Below, piece by piece: positions 7,188-13,864 of a stretch of DNA of 16,486 nucleotides; the first letter of the stretch is position 1, and each line of letters opens with the position of its first letter. A program made the position numbers and the translations under genes. The notes below the pieces were generated by a model. That model did not search any database. It worked only from the letters and a program-made list of their open reading frames with translations, and was not told the DNA's origin. The stretch covers positions 1 through 16,486 of the forward strand of contig DAOSVM010000044.1 in assembly GCA_035379625.1 (NCBI GenBank). The letters are read 5' to 3'. This stretch comes from DAOSCP01 sp035379625 (GTDB lineage Bacteria > Bacteroidota > Ignavibacteria > Ignavibacteriales > DAOSCP01).

Positions 7188-8252
7188 ATGATAAATATTT
7201 CCTATGAAAACATTATTGAAAACAGAAAAGTTGAAGTCCCAAAGAATTTAGTATGGGGACATAATTTTACAGACCATTGTTTTTTAATGGATTATTCCAC
7301 AGAAAAAGGATGGCATAACGCACGAATTACAGCACTGAAATCCTTAGACATACATCCTGCAGCAATGGTTTTCCACTATGGTCAAACAGTTTTTGAAGGT
7401 TTAAAAGCTTATAAAAATTCGAAAGGCGAAATTACATTATTCAGGCCACAAAAAAACATAGAAAGAATGAATAAATCATGCGCAAGGCTAGTTATGCCCC
7501 AAATTCCAGAAGAAGTTTTTATGGAAGCTATGAAGAAGTTGGTTACTTTAGAAAAGGATTGGATCCCAACAGGTTATGGAGAAGCTTTATATATAAGGCC
7601 TGTAATGTTTGCTACACAACCTGCTTTAGGTGTTAAGCCTTCAAATAGTTATTTATTCGCAATAATTCTATCTCCTGTAGGTGCATATTATCCTGAAGGT
7701 TTTAAACCTGTAAAGATTTTAGTTGAGGAACATTATGTAAGAGCTGTAAAAAATGGTCTCGGAGAATGCAAAACAGCCGCAAATTATGCTGCATCACTTT
7801 TAGCAGCTGACGAAGCTAAACATAAAGGTTTTTCTCAAGTTTTATGGCTTGATGCTATCGAAAGGAAATATCTTGAAGAAGTTGGCACTATGAATATTTT
7901 TATTAATTTCGATGATGAAATTGTTACACCTGAATTAAATGGTTCAATACTTCATGGTATCACTAGAGATTCTGTAATTACACTTTTAAAATCTTGGGGA
8001 ATGAATATATCTGAAAGAAGAATTTCTATAGATGAAGTAATTGAAAAACATAGACAAGGTAAATTAAAAAGTGCGTTTGGAACAGGTACAGCGGCAATCA
8101 TATCACCAATTTCTCATTTTTCATACAAAGGTGAATTGATTACAATTAACAATGGCGAAGCAGGTGAATTAGATAAAAAACTTTTCGATGAGATTTCCAA
8201 AATTCAATATGGTTTTGCGGAAGATAAATTTGGTTGGATTATTAAAATATAA
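7188..8252 (+). CDS. ilvE: Branched-chain amino acid aminotransferase
   Basis: PLP-dependent class IV transaminase that interconverts leucine, isoleucine and valine with their 2-oxo acids. I use the ATG at 7188 (354 residues), because GAGG at 7178-7181 lies six bases before it; an upstream in-frame ATG at 7176 lacks such a site and would overlap it. The sequence resembles the longer eukaryote-type BCAT subgroup rather than the shorter E. coli IlvE: FHYGQTVFEGLKAY at about 62-75, RPVMF at 137-141, the PLP lysine Lys195 in GECKTAANYAASLLA, EVGTMNIF, and GTGTAAIISPI near the C-terminus (phosphate-binding loop). It is flanked by its own terminators and appears monocistronic. No leader peptide or T-box was seen. 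Confidence 0.94.
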   Translation: MINISYENIIENRKVEVPKNLVWGHNFTDHCFLMDYSTEKGWHNARITALKSLDIHPAAMVFHYGQTVFEGLKAYKNSKGEITLFRPQKNIERMNKSCARLVMPQIPEEVFMEAMKKLVTLEKDWIPTGYGEALYIRPVMFATQPALGVKPSNSYLFAIILSPVGAYYPEGFKPVKILVEEHYVRAVKNGLGECKTAANYAASLLAADEAKHKGFSQVLWLDAIERKYLEEVGTMNIFINFDDEIVTPELNGSILHGITRDSVITLLKSWGMNISERRISIDEVIEKHRQGKLKSAFGTGTAAIISPISHFSYKGELITINNGEAGELDKKLFDEISKIQYGFAEDKFGWIIKI

Positions 8253-8273
8253 TAAATTTTTATATTATTTTTG

Positions 8274-8305
8274 AGCAGGCGAGCGCAAGCGAGCCTGCTT
8301 TTTTT
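8274..8305 (+). terminator. Rho-independent terminator of ilvE
   Basis: AGCAGGC (8274-8280) pairs with GCCTGCT (8293-8299). Inside, two opposed GA steps can form tandem G-A pairs, then two GC pairs are capped by a GCAA (GNRA-type) tetraloop. The T-run covers 8299-8305. It starts 21 bases after the ilvE stop and ends exactly where the mobile element's left target duplication begins. Confidence 0.9.
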
Positions 8306-8310
8306 ATTTC
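8306..8310. repeat. Left target-site duplication (ATTTC)
   Basis: ATTTC immediately outside the left terminal inverted repeat. It is repeated at 8833-8837 immediately outside the right one, as expected from a 5-bp staggered insertion. Confidence 0.72.
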
Positions 8311-8332
8311 CTATTGCTCAGACGGTGTAAGC
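8311..8332 (+). repeat. Left terminal inverted repeat
   Basis: Twenty-two bases beginning CTATTGCTCAGAC and ending TAAGC. Compared with the right end reversed it has two G/A differences and lacks one A. Confidence 0.78.
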
Positions 8333-8335
8333 GTG

Positions 8336-8363
8336 CCGCACAACTAACGTTGTGCGGTTTTTT
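8336..8363 (+). terminator. Hairpin plus T-run inside the element's left end
   Basis: CCGCACAAC (8336-8344) pairs perfectly with GTTGTGCGG (8349-8357) around TAAC and is followed by six Ts (8358-8363). It would work as a second, in-tandem terminator for ilvE. In the element it mirrors the subterminal hairpin next to the right end. The T-run also forms the left arm of a 10-bp perfect inverted repeat, 8358-8367 with 8371-8380. Confidence 0.75.
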
Positions 8364-8386
8364 GCAATTCTTGCAAAAAAAATAAT

Positions 8387-8424
8387 GGTGGCAATTATAT
8401 CGTATTATCAATACAATTGCCACC
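8387..8424. repeat. 38-bp palindromic repeat P1
   Basis: GGTGGCAATT at 8387-8396 is the exact complement of AATTGCCACC at 8415-8424; an inner GTATT/AATAC pair sits at 8402-8414. It matches P2 at 31 of 38 positions. Confidence 0.75.
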
Positions 8425-8458
8425 TTTATATTTTGGCTGCCATATTGAGATAATTTTC

Positions 8459-8486
8459 TGCCACCGCGTGGCAAATTCTTGCCACC
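8459..8486 (+). repeat. 28-bp direct repeat R1
   Basis: Begins TGCCACCGCGTGGCA and ends TTGCCACC. It matches R3 (8690-8717) at 24 of 28 positions. TGCCAC and GTGGCA inside it form a 6-bp stem. Confidence 0.72.
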
Positions 8487-8554
8487 AATAAATAAAAACA
8501 CCCCGTCAATCTTTTGGATTGCCACGCCTCTTGGAAAAATGGGAATTTTAAAAT

Positions 8555-8592
8555 GGTAGGTATTATATCGTATTAACGATATATTTGCCACC
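8555..8592. repeat. 38-bp palindromic repeat P2
   Basis: Same length as P1 and 31 of 38 identical. The inner stem here is ATATCGT/ACGATAT, longer than in P1, while the outer arms are less well matched, so the two copies have drifted but each keeps dyad symmetry. Confidence 0.7.
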
Positions 8593-8605
8593 TTTTAAAT
8601 TTGCG

Positions 8606-8633
8606 TGCCACCACGTGCCAATTCCATGCCACT
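8606..8633 (+). repeat. 28-bp direct repeat R2
   Basis: Begins TGCCACCACGTGCCA and matches R3 at 23 of 28 positions. Its final TGCCAC starts a small perfect hairpin (TGCCAC-TATT-GTGGCA, 8627-8642). Confidence 0.65.
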
Positions 8634-8656
8634 ATTGTGGCATTCAATGCTACAAA

Positions 8657-8676
8657 GGTGGTATATCAATGCCACC
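8657..8676. repeat. Short palindrome P3
   Basis: GGTGGTAT and ATGCCACC face each other around ATCA, eight pairs with one G-T. It looks like a shortened form of P1/P2. Confidence 0.55.
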
Positions 8677-8689
8677 CTACTTTTCTTTC

Positions 8690-8717
8690 TGCCACCGCGT
8701 GGAAATTCCGTGCCACC
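8690..8717 (+). repeat. 28-bp direct repeat R3
   Basis: Begins TGCCACCGCGTGGAA and ends GTGCCACC. It is the copy closest to both R1 and R2. Confidence 0.72.
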
Positions 8718-8746
8718 TTTTGCCACCTTTTTAAATGGTGGCAAAA
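8718..8746. repeat. Inverted repeat P4 with TGCCACC arms
   Basis: TTTTGCCACC (8718-8727) and GGTGGCAAAA (8737-8746) are perfect complements around a nine-base AT loop. The arms point outward relative to P1-P3. Confidence 0.7.
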
Positions 8747-8751
8747 TTTTT

Positions 8752-8809
8752 GCGGGCTGTTCCGGCCCGCTGGCCCCTTGCGGCTTGCCACAAGCCGCAA
8801 GGGGCTTAT
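8752..8809 (+). repeat. Twin-hairpin repeat, copy C (right end of the element)
   Basis: Hairpin 1 pairs GCGGGC (8752-8757) with GCCCGC (8765-8770). Hairpin 2 pairs GCCCCTTGCGGCTTG (8773-8787) with its exact complement (8791-8805), 15 pairs around CCA. The tail then runs into the right terminal inverted repeat. Order, spacing and tail match copy A at 4060-4130; apart from its first GCCC the hairpin 2 stem differs. Confidence 0.8.
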
Positions 8810-8832
8810 GCTTATACTGTCTGAGCTAATAG
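8810..8832 (-). repeat. Right terminal inverted repeat
   Basis: Contains GCTTATACTGTCTGAG and ends CTAATAG. Reversed, it aligns with 8311-8332; the inner part is also conserved in the tail of copy A (4111-4126). Confidence 0.78.
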
Positions 8833-8837
8833 ATTTC
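8833..8837. repeat. Right target-site duplication (ATTTC)
   Basis: Direct copy of 8306-8310. It ends one base before the pgeF stop codon at 8838-8840. Confidence 0.72.
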
Positions 8838-9569
8838 TTAATTTTTTATTACAATAAAACCCATCATCCGGCCTGAGATTGCTTTATCTCTGCGATAGGA
8901 ATGGAGATAACTTATATCGTAGGTACAAAGCTCTGATATTTGAAATTTATCGATATCTACACCACTTTCTATTAAATCATCAACAATTTTTGCTTTTACA
9001 TTTAGTAAATATTTTTCATCGTTCTTCTTTCTCAAATATTTTTTATCAAAATATTTTTCTAATTCTTTACCTACTTCATAATTTTTTGGCGATATAGATG
9101 GCCCAATATAACCATATAAATCATTTGGTAATGTTGCAAAATCAATTTTTAATATTTCTATGACTCTTTTTATTATTTCTTGATGTGTACCTTTCCAACC
9201 GGAATGAACTACGGCAATTACATTTTGCTTTGGTGAGTAAAGTAATATTGGAGTGCAATCAGCTATACTTACAACTAATGGCAAATTTGGTTTATTTGTT
9301 ATCATTGCATCAGATTCTCCCTGAAATCCTGGAGATGTAACTCTTTTTACAATATTAGAATGAATTTGTTTTTGAAAAGCAACTTGTGTAAAACTATAAC
9401 CAAAATATTTGCTAAATTTTTCTCTATTGCGTTTTACTTCTTCTTCATCATCACCAACTGAAAACGAAAGGTTAAAACCATAATTATTTGTATTATTTCC
9501 AATTTTTGTAGAAATTCCCGCCATTACTGACGGGAATTTCTTAAATATAACTGGTTCTATAATTACCAT
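8838..9569 (-). CDS. pgeF: Laccase-domain protein, peptidoglycan editing factor (YfiH family)
   Basis: Cytoplasmic YfiH/PgeF-family enzyme. In E. coli the family member limits mis-incorporation of L-serine into murein stems; relatives also act on purine nucleosides. I choose the ATG at 9569 (243 residues), one base after the stop of the upstream gene; a GTG at 9584 inside that gene is the alternative and would add five residues. AGGTGA about 12 bases ahead may serve as ribosome-binding site. The metal triad is intact: His70 in FQKQIHSN, Cys105 in ADCTPILL and His122 in VHSGWKGT, within two residues of the E. coli positions. The C-terminal GRMMGF matches the usual family end, so the gene is complete. 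It is last in a minus-strand operon and runs directly into the mobile element. Confidence 0.92.
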   Translation of the reverse strand: MVIIEPVIFKKFPSVMAGISTKIGNNTNNYGFNLSFSVGDDEEEVKRNREKFSKYFGYSFTQVAFQKQIHSNIVKRVTSPGFQGESDAMITNKPNLPLVVSIADCTPILLYSPKQNVIAVVHSGWKGTHQEIIKRVIEILKIDFATLPNDLYGYIGPSISPKNYEVGKELEKYFDKKYLRKKNDEKYLLNVKAKIVDDLIESGVDIDKFQISELCTYDISYLHSYRRDKAISGRMMGFIVIKN

Positions 9570-9570
9570 T

Positions 9571-10845
9571 TTATATATTTTCACCTAAAAAGTTATTTGA
9601 TTTAAATCTAATTTTTTCTTGATACTTTACTGCAAATTTATCTAACTTTTTAATAATCCATTCTAATAATTTTATATAAACTATTACTAATACTATACTT
9701 ATATAAATATTGTAAATAAAATAGATAGTCACAACCAAAATTGAAAGGTATGCTAAATAGCCTAATATATCTAATAAAAATGTAATAAATTTGTATTTTT
9801 TTAATTTAGAAAATATTTTAATGTCAGTTAAATTATTTTTCATAAAGAGTTTTAATGAAATTATAAAGTAACCTACAAACAAAATAACAAAAAACCATAT
9901 ATCTATTAGGTTATCACCATAAACTAAGCTCAAAAATACATTAAGTAATACTAATGTTCCACCCATTTTCCCTACCACAGTATTATGCAAATCACGTTCT
10001 AGAAAATCACCAATCAATATAATTCTATTTTTTGTAGTTTTTATTATTTCAGAATCAGGTAGGGATAAAAATTCTCCTAAATAAACCAAAGGATATTTTG
10101 TAATAGCTTTTCCTTCTAAAATATTTGCGTTTCTTATTCTATGGTCAATAATAATAGTATTTAAACAAAGTTTATCTCCAATATAATAAAAAGCACCTCT
10201 TTTCTCTAATTTTTTACCATATAAATCTTCATACATTAAAAGTGGAGAACTTTTATATTTGTCATCGGTAATTAGATGAAATTTCAAAAAAGTTTCTTGT
10301 ATTACAGGATAATCAGCTAAACCCTTAGGAGCATTGAAAATAGGTGTATCTGGAGTTCTGTCAGGATTTAAATGATAAGATAACCTAATATTTTTCATTT
10401 TAGCCAATTCTTGGGCAAGCATTTCATCATCAGGTGATGGATCTTTGAAAAAGACATCACAAATAATATATTTGTAACTACTATCTGTACTATTCAAAAT
10501 ATGAAATAATTTAGCCAATTTTTCTCTATCTGTAATAAATTGATTACCAATAGGAAATCCGTCTTCATCTAATTTATCAATTAACTTCAAATCATAAGAT
10601 ATGTTAATAAAAAGTAATTCATTTTCTTTTGGTTTATCACTATTGTCAGGTAAAATCTTTTTTAAAAATGGATATTTTTCAACAACTTTTGATTCTGGTA
10701 ATACTCTTTTAATATTAGAAATTGCTTTGATTACAGCTTGAGACTCTCCAAGTTTAAAATCTTTTTCTAAAGATAAAAATGTTAAATAAACCATTAATAA
10801 AGCATTTAATAAGGCAAAAATCAAAGTTTTTATGTTTTTTTTCAT
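9571..10845 (-). CDS. CHASE2-like sensor membrane protein without an output domain
   Basis: A 424-residue membrane protein. One N-terminal helix (about 7-25) is followed by an extracytoplasmic domain (about 78-310) with CHASE2 features: IICDVFFKDPSPDDEMLAQEL around 127-147 (where family members have an Asp-rich D.F segment) and RIILIGDFLERDLHNTVVG at 274-292, then a small-residue stretch ending the domain. Three hydrophobic helices follow at about 315-335, 353-375 and 377-395, then a short basic tail. CHASE2 proteins usually end in a kinase, cyclase or similar output domain; here there is none, only some 30 cytoplasmic residues. The FecR-like gene lies 14 bases upstream, a pairing also seen for CHASE2 proteins in other bacteria. 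The ligand is unknown. Confidence 0.78.
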   Translation of the reverse strand: MKKNIKTLIFALLNALLMVYLTFLSLEKDFKLGESQAVIKAISNIKRVLPESKVVEKYPFLKKILPDNSDKPKENELLFINISYDLKLIDKLDEDGFPIGNQFITDREKLAKLFHILNSTDSSYKYIICDVFFKDPSPDDEMLAQELAKMKNIRLSYHLNPDRTPDTPIFNAPKGLADYPVIQETFLKFHLITDDKYKSSPLLMYEDLYGKKLEKRGAFYYIGDKLCLNTIIIDHRIRNANILEGKAITKYPLVYLGEFLSLPDSEIIKTTKNRIILIGDFLERDLHNTVVGKMGGTLVLLNVFLSLVYGDNLIDIWFFVILFVGYFIISLKLFMKNNLTDIKIFSKLKKYKFITFLLDILGYLAYLSILVVTIYFIYNIYISIVLVIVYIKLLEWIIKKLDKFAVKYQEKIRFKSNNFLGENI

Positions 10846-10859
10846 AAGCTATATTAAAT

Positions 10860-11639
10860 TTATATGTTATAGTTTAATTTTAACCATTCTGAAATTTCTA
10901 CATCATTAAATTTCCCATAAAAATCATTTAAAAAAGCTAAAACTGCTTCTTTAATTCTTTTGTTATCATAATTATCATCTTGTAAAGTTTTAATATAAGC
11001 ATTAAGCTCTTTCTTTAATTCATTTTCTTTAACTTTAACTAATACCATATTTTTAATAACCTTTTCCTCACCATTGCTATTATAAGTCAATTTAACATTA
11101 ATATTATTTAATTTGTTTGGTATAATTTTACTTGGTATTAGCAAGTAGCCGTTATCAAATGATAGTTTTTCATTAATTTTTATTTTTTTATTATCTGATT
11201 TCAAAATAAAAAATTGTTTTTCATTTACAGGGAATTCATCAGTTAATTTATATTTAGCTACATTAATAATATTTACAAGAGTATCAATACTTTCTTCAAA
11301 AGATTTACTTTTTGCTCTTCTTGAACTTAATCTTTCAGATGCAGGTGTAAGTGCATTTTGTACAAAAGCCAAAAATCCACCTTTTTGTTTTTGAGCATTA
11401 TTTGTTGCTCTTAATGTAAATCTTCCTTTTTGTGGGCTGTGAAGTGCTGCAGCGGCATCTTCTGTTGTAAAAATAATTTCATCTTTTGATGAAAGTTTAT
11501 CTTGTGGTTTAAGCTCTTTATTATTCTTTTTTAATAAAATCTTTCCTTTCACTTTCAATACAATATATGTATCATTTTGAGCAAAACTAATTATAGAAAT
11601 TATAAATACAAATAACAATATTTTGGTTAAGTTTTTCAT
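10860..11639 (-). CDS. Exported FecR-like domain protein
   Basis: A 259-residue protein with a signal peptide (about 1-20, hydrophobic core LLFVFIISIISF, likely cut near SFA-Q). Residues about 24-80 look like a FecR-type beta domain: YIVLKVKGKILLKKNNKELKP, then a 'threshold' segment (KDEIIFTTEDAAAALHSP) and GRFTLR. The rest has no recognised fold; it includes a basic stretch SSRRAKSKS and a helical C-terminus. The ATG overlaps the stop of the preceding gene by four bases (ATGA), so translation is coupled, and the CHASE2-like gene follows after 14 bases. There is no anti-sigma region or adjacent sigma factor, so classic FecR iron signalling is unlikely; a periplasmic partner of the CHASE2-like protein is a reasonable inference. 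Confidence 0.72.
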   Translation of the reverse strand: MKNLTKILLFVFIISIISFAQNDTYIVLKVKGKILLKKNNKELKPQDKLSSKDEIIFTTEDAAAALHSPQKGRFTLRATNNAQKQKGGFLAFVQNALTPASERLSSRRAKSKSFEESIDTLVNIINVAKYKLTDEFPVNEKQFFILKSDNKKIKINEKLSFDNGYLLIPSKIIPNKLNNINVKLTYNSNGEEKVIKNMVLVKVKENELKKELNAYIKTLQDDNYDNKRIKEAVLAFLNDFYGKFNDVEISEWLKLNYNI

Positions 11640-12073
11640 TTATTTTCTCCCTCTTCTATTTTTATCCATTTTTCATTTTTAATCATATTATTAGCTATTT
11701 TACTTATATTTTTCAAATTATTTGGAGCATCTCGTTTAAATTTTACAGTTTTCTCAATATTATTTTTTGTTATTTTCATAATTGTTACTGGATAATCCAA
11801 CAATAGGTAATTATATTTTTCTTGTAATGTATCCAATTGAATAGAATCTATTAAATTTTTAATTTTATAATAATTCTTTTGAATATTAGCCTTATATAAT
11901 CCAATATACTGTAAATTTGCTATACCTTTTAAAATTGCAGTTGAATCGTTATATATAGATAATTCATAAACTGGAGCTTTTCCTCTTGTTGGCATTTTTT
12001 TTATGAATAAAATTTCTTTATTCTGAGCGAAGAGAATTGTTGAAAGAATTATAAAATATTTAAACATTTTCAT
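11636..12073 (-). CDS. Small exported protein, DUF6438-like
   Basis: A 145-residue protein starting at the ATG at 12073, one base after the metalloprotease stop. A short signal peptide (FKYFIILSTILFA) precedes Gln-Asn. The body resembles DUF6438: a beta segment RGKAPVYELSIYNDSTAILKG, a tyrosine-rich turn with GLYKANI, a helix of the form KIKNLIDSIQLDTLQEKY, then TIMKITKNNIEKTVKF and a final helix ending KNEKW. Most DUF6438 members read CPVY or GxCPVY at the first strand; here alanine replaces the cysteine (APVY). The function of the domain is not known. Its stop overlaps the FecR-like start. Confidence 0.65.
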   Translation of the reverse strand: MKMFKYFIILSTILFAQNKEILFIKKMPTRGKAPVYELSIYNDSTAILKGIANLQYIGLYKANIQKNYYKIKNLIDSIQLDTLQEKYNYLLLDYPVTIMKITKNNIEKTVKFKRDAPNNLKNISKIANNMIKNEKWIKIEEGENK

Positions 12074-12074
12074 A

Positions 12075-13859
12075 TTATTTCACCAAATTTACTTTTATAA
12101 ATTTTGCACCATAATTTGATGTTAATTTTACTAAATAAATACCTGAGTTTAAATTATTTGCATTAAATTGTATTTTATGTATTCCAGCTCTTTGATATCC
12201 TTCATATAAAGTTGTTGTTTCACTTCCTAAAATATTATATACTTTAAGTGAAATGTTCATATTATCAGGCAATGAATAAGATATTGTTGTTGTTGGATTA
12301 AAAGGATTAGGATAATTTTGGAATAAATTATAAGAATAATTTTTCAAATTTGTATTTTCATTTGCAGTTAATTTTGAAATAGTAAAATTATATGGAACCG
12401 ATATTGTATCAGTAATTTTTGAAATATTACTTACAACTAAAATATTTTCTGCATAATTACTTGCATCGTTTACATTTATCAGATATGAATTATTATTTTT
12501 TGCAGCAATAGTTACTTTCATTTTAGTAGGTAAATTTTTTTTGTCTGATTGAATTAATGCTACCTTTAAACTATCTGGATTATCAGAATTTAAAGCTATT
12601 GTAAAATTGCTATTAGATTTAATATTAAAATAATCTGTACCAAAACGCCATAAAATTTTATTACTATTTGCAAAATTGAAAGTTATGGAATTTGTACCAT
12701 CAAATGTATAAGATTTTTCATATTTAACATTACTTATACCATATTTAGCTAATTCCGTTAAATAATTTGCCGCATTTTGTAAATAATAAATATTTGATAA
12801 TGATGAATTATTATTCATAATACCTAAAGTTATAGCAGTGTTGAAATAAGTATTTTTGAAATCCGTACCTTGTTTTGCTAACTCTTTATTGAATGATTGA
12901 TAAGTATTCATTGAAATATGATTATTATACAAACTAACTAAAATATTATTTCCATACCTAGTCGTAATATATTTTAGAAAATACCAAGTAGAATACCAAT
13001 GCCCACTATAATCATTAATTGATGTTTCATCATCATCATAATCTAATGAAATATCAGGATTTGTAAACATCATTGAATATTGAATATTATCATAAAAATT
13101 TGGAAATATAAATTGTTCAGCCCAAGTAGCTGCCATTTCCATAAAATATTGATCCATAGTTTCAGCAACAGAAAACTGTACAGCGTGCATAAACTCATGT
13201 GCACAAGTTGCTTTCAAAGCAATATCAGCAATGGTAGTATTACCTCCAACAAAATTAACATATTCATTTCTTAAAACCATATAGGAAGACCAAGCGCTCT
13301 TTTCAATTTGTGAAGAGCTTGGATTATCTCCTAATTTAATTTCAGGTTCAACATATCCGTAAACACCATCACCAGCTTCAGAACCTGATAAAAATACTGC
13401 AAATTTAGTAGGTGTTGATTTTGTAGGATATACAGGATAAGGCATTACAAAACCTGTATTTTGATAAACAGTATAAACGCTATCTAATGTATTTGCTACA
13501 AGCTCTACAAAATCTGGTACTGAGTTAGAATTTGCATCAGTTAAACTAACTGCATCTGTACCTGTAGTGTAATAATAAATTTGAAATTTATTACTCTTTG
13601 ATATATAATTATTTGGTGGTAGAGTTGGTCTATCTATATATTTTTGTACATATTCTTTTGCTTCCGGCGTTAAATCATCCCAATTTCTCTTAGCATCAAA
13701 TAAAATTAAAGTTAAATCAATTTTTTGTTTGTTAGCTTCGGTAAAAACACTTTTTTTACCGTGTGTTAATTCTAATGTTTTAATTATCTTATCAGATAAT
13801 TTCACATTATAAGAAAATGCAATAGAAATCAAATATAAAAAGACTAATAACTTTTTCAT
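12075..13859 (-). CDS. Secreted zinc metalloprotease (MXAN_6640-like) with type IX sorting domain
   Basis: A 594-residue exported protein. A signal peptide covers about 1-17. A calcium-loop-like DANSNSVPDFVE lies at 108-119. The catalytic motif HEFMH at 221-225 (His221, Glu222, His225) is followed by Glu241 in FMEMAATWAEQ, the spacing expected for a gluzincin-type third ligand; this arrangement fits the MXAN_6640-like putative metalloproteases. Residues 510-594 form a type A T9SS sorting domain: NYPNPFNPTTTISYSLP, then LKVYNILG, GIHKIQFNANNLNSGIYLVKL and a basic end. It should therefore cross the outer membrane by type IX secretion and be released or surface-anchored. GGAGTGAG at 13865-13872 is a good ribosome-binding site. 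It heads a chain of tightly linked exported-protein genes. Substrate unknown. Confidence 0.85.
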   Translation of the reverse strand: MKKLLVFLYLISIAFSYNVKLSDKIIKTLELTHGKKSVFTEANKQKIDLTLILFDAKRNWDDLTPEAKEYVQKYIDRPTLPPNNYISKSNKFQIYYYTTGTDAVSLTDANSNSVPDFVELVANTLDSVYTVYQNTGFVMPYPVYPTKSTPTKFAVFLSGSEAGDGVYGYVEPEIKLGDNPSSSQIEKSAWSSYMVLRNEYVNFVGGNTTIADIALKATCAHEFMHAVQFSVAETMDQYFMEMAATWAEQFIFPNFYDNIQYSMMFTNPDISLDYDDDETSINDYSGHWYSTWYFLKYITTRYGNNILVSLYNNHISMNTYQSFNKELAKQGTDFKNTYFNTAITLGIMNNNSSLSNIYYLQNAANYLTELAKYGISNVKYEKSYTFDGTNSITFNFANSNKILWRFGTDYFNIKSNSNFTIALNSDNPDSLKVALIQSDKKNLPTKMKVTIAAKNNNSYLINVNDASNYAENILVVSNISKITDTISVPYNFTISKLTANENTNLKNYSYNLFQNYPNPFNPTTTISYSLPDNMNISLKVYNILGSETTTLYEGYQRAGIHKIQFNANNLNSGIYLVKLTSNYGAKFIKVNLVK

Positions 13860-13864
13860 TATAT

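Larger units (their letters stand above)
8311..8832. mobile_element. 522-bp non-autonomous element (MITE-like) with terminal inverted repeats
   Basis: The outer bases of the left end (8311-8332, starting CTATTGCTCAGAC) match the reverse complement of the right end (8810-8832, ending GTCTGAGCTAATAG) at 20 of 22 aligned positions with one gap. ATTTC flanks both ends. The inside is richer in G+C than its surroundings and consists almost wholly of repeats: subterminal hairpins at 8336-8357 and 8752-8805, two 38-bp palindromes, three 28-bp direct repeats and eleven TGCCACC motifs on either strand. No transposase or convincing gene is present; the small open frames are read through the repeats. It sits between the convergent ilvE and pgeF genes. 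These traits fit a MITE moved by a transposase encoded elsewhere. I do not recognise the family. Confidence 0.78.

Noticed and set aside
8459..8717. CRISPR array from the three 28-bp repeats
   Set aside because: Only three divergent copies with unequal spacing (147 and 84 bases), other repeats in between and no cas gene nearby.
8601..8876. Open frames of 74-95 codons on both strands across the intergenic element (8304-8591, 8601-8876, 8605-8829)
   Set aside because: They read through palindromes, repeats and the terminal inverted repeats, have no ribosome-binding site, and their composition follows the repeats. They are not credible genes.
8879..9097. Plus-strand open frame at 8879-9097, and another at 13080-13274
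   Set aside because: Antisense to pgeF and to the metalloprotease respectively; low-complexity translations.
9571..10845. CHASE2-like protein as an adenylate or diguanylate cyclase or histidine kinase
   Set aside because: After the last membrane helix only about 30 residues remain; there is no cyclase, GGDEF or kinase domain in any frame before pgeF.
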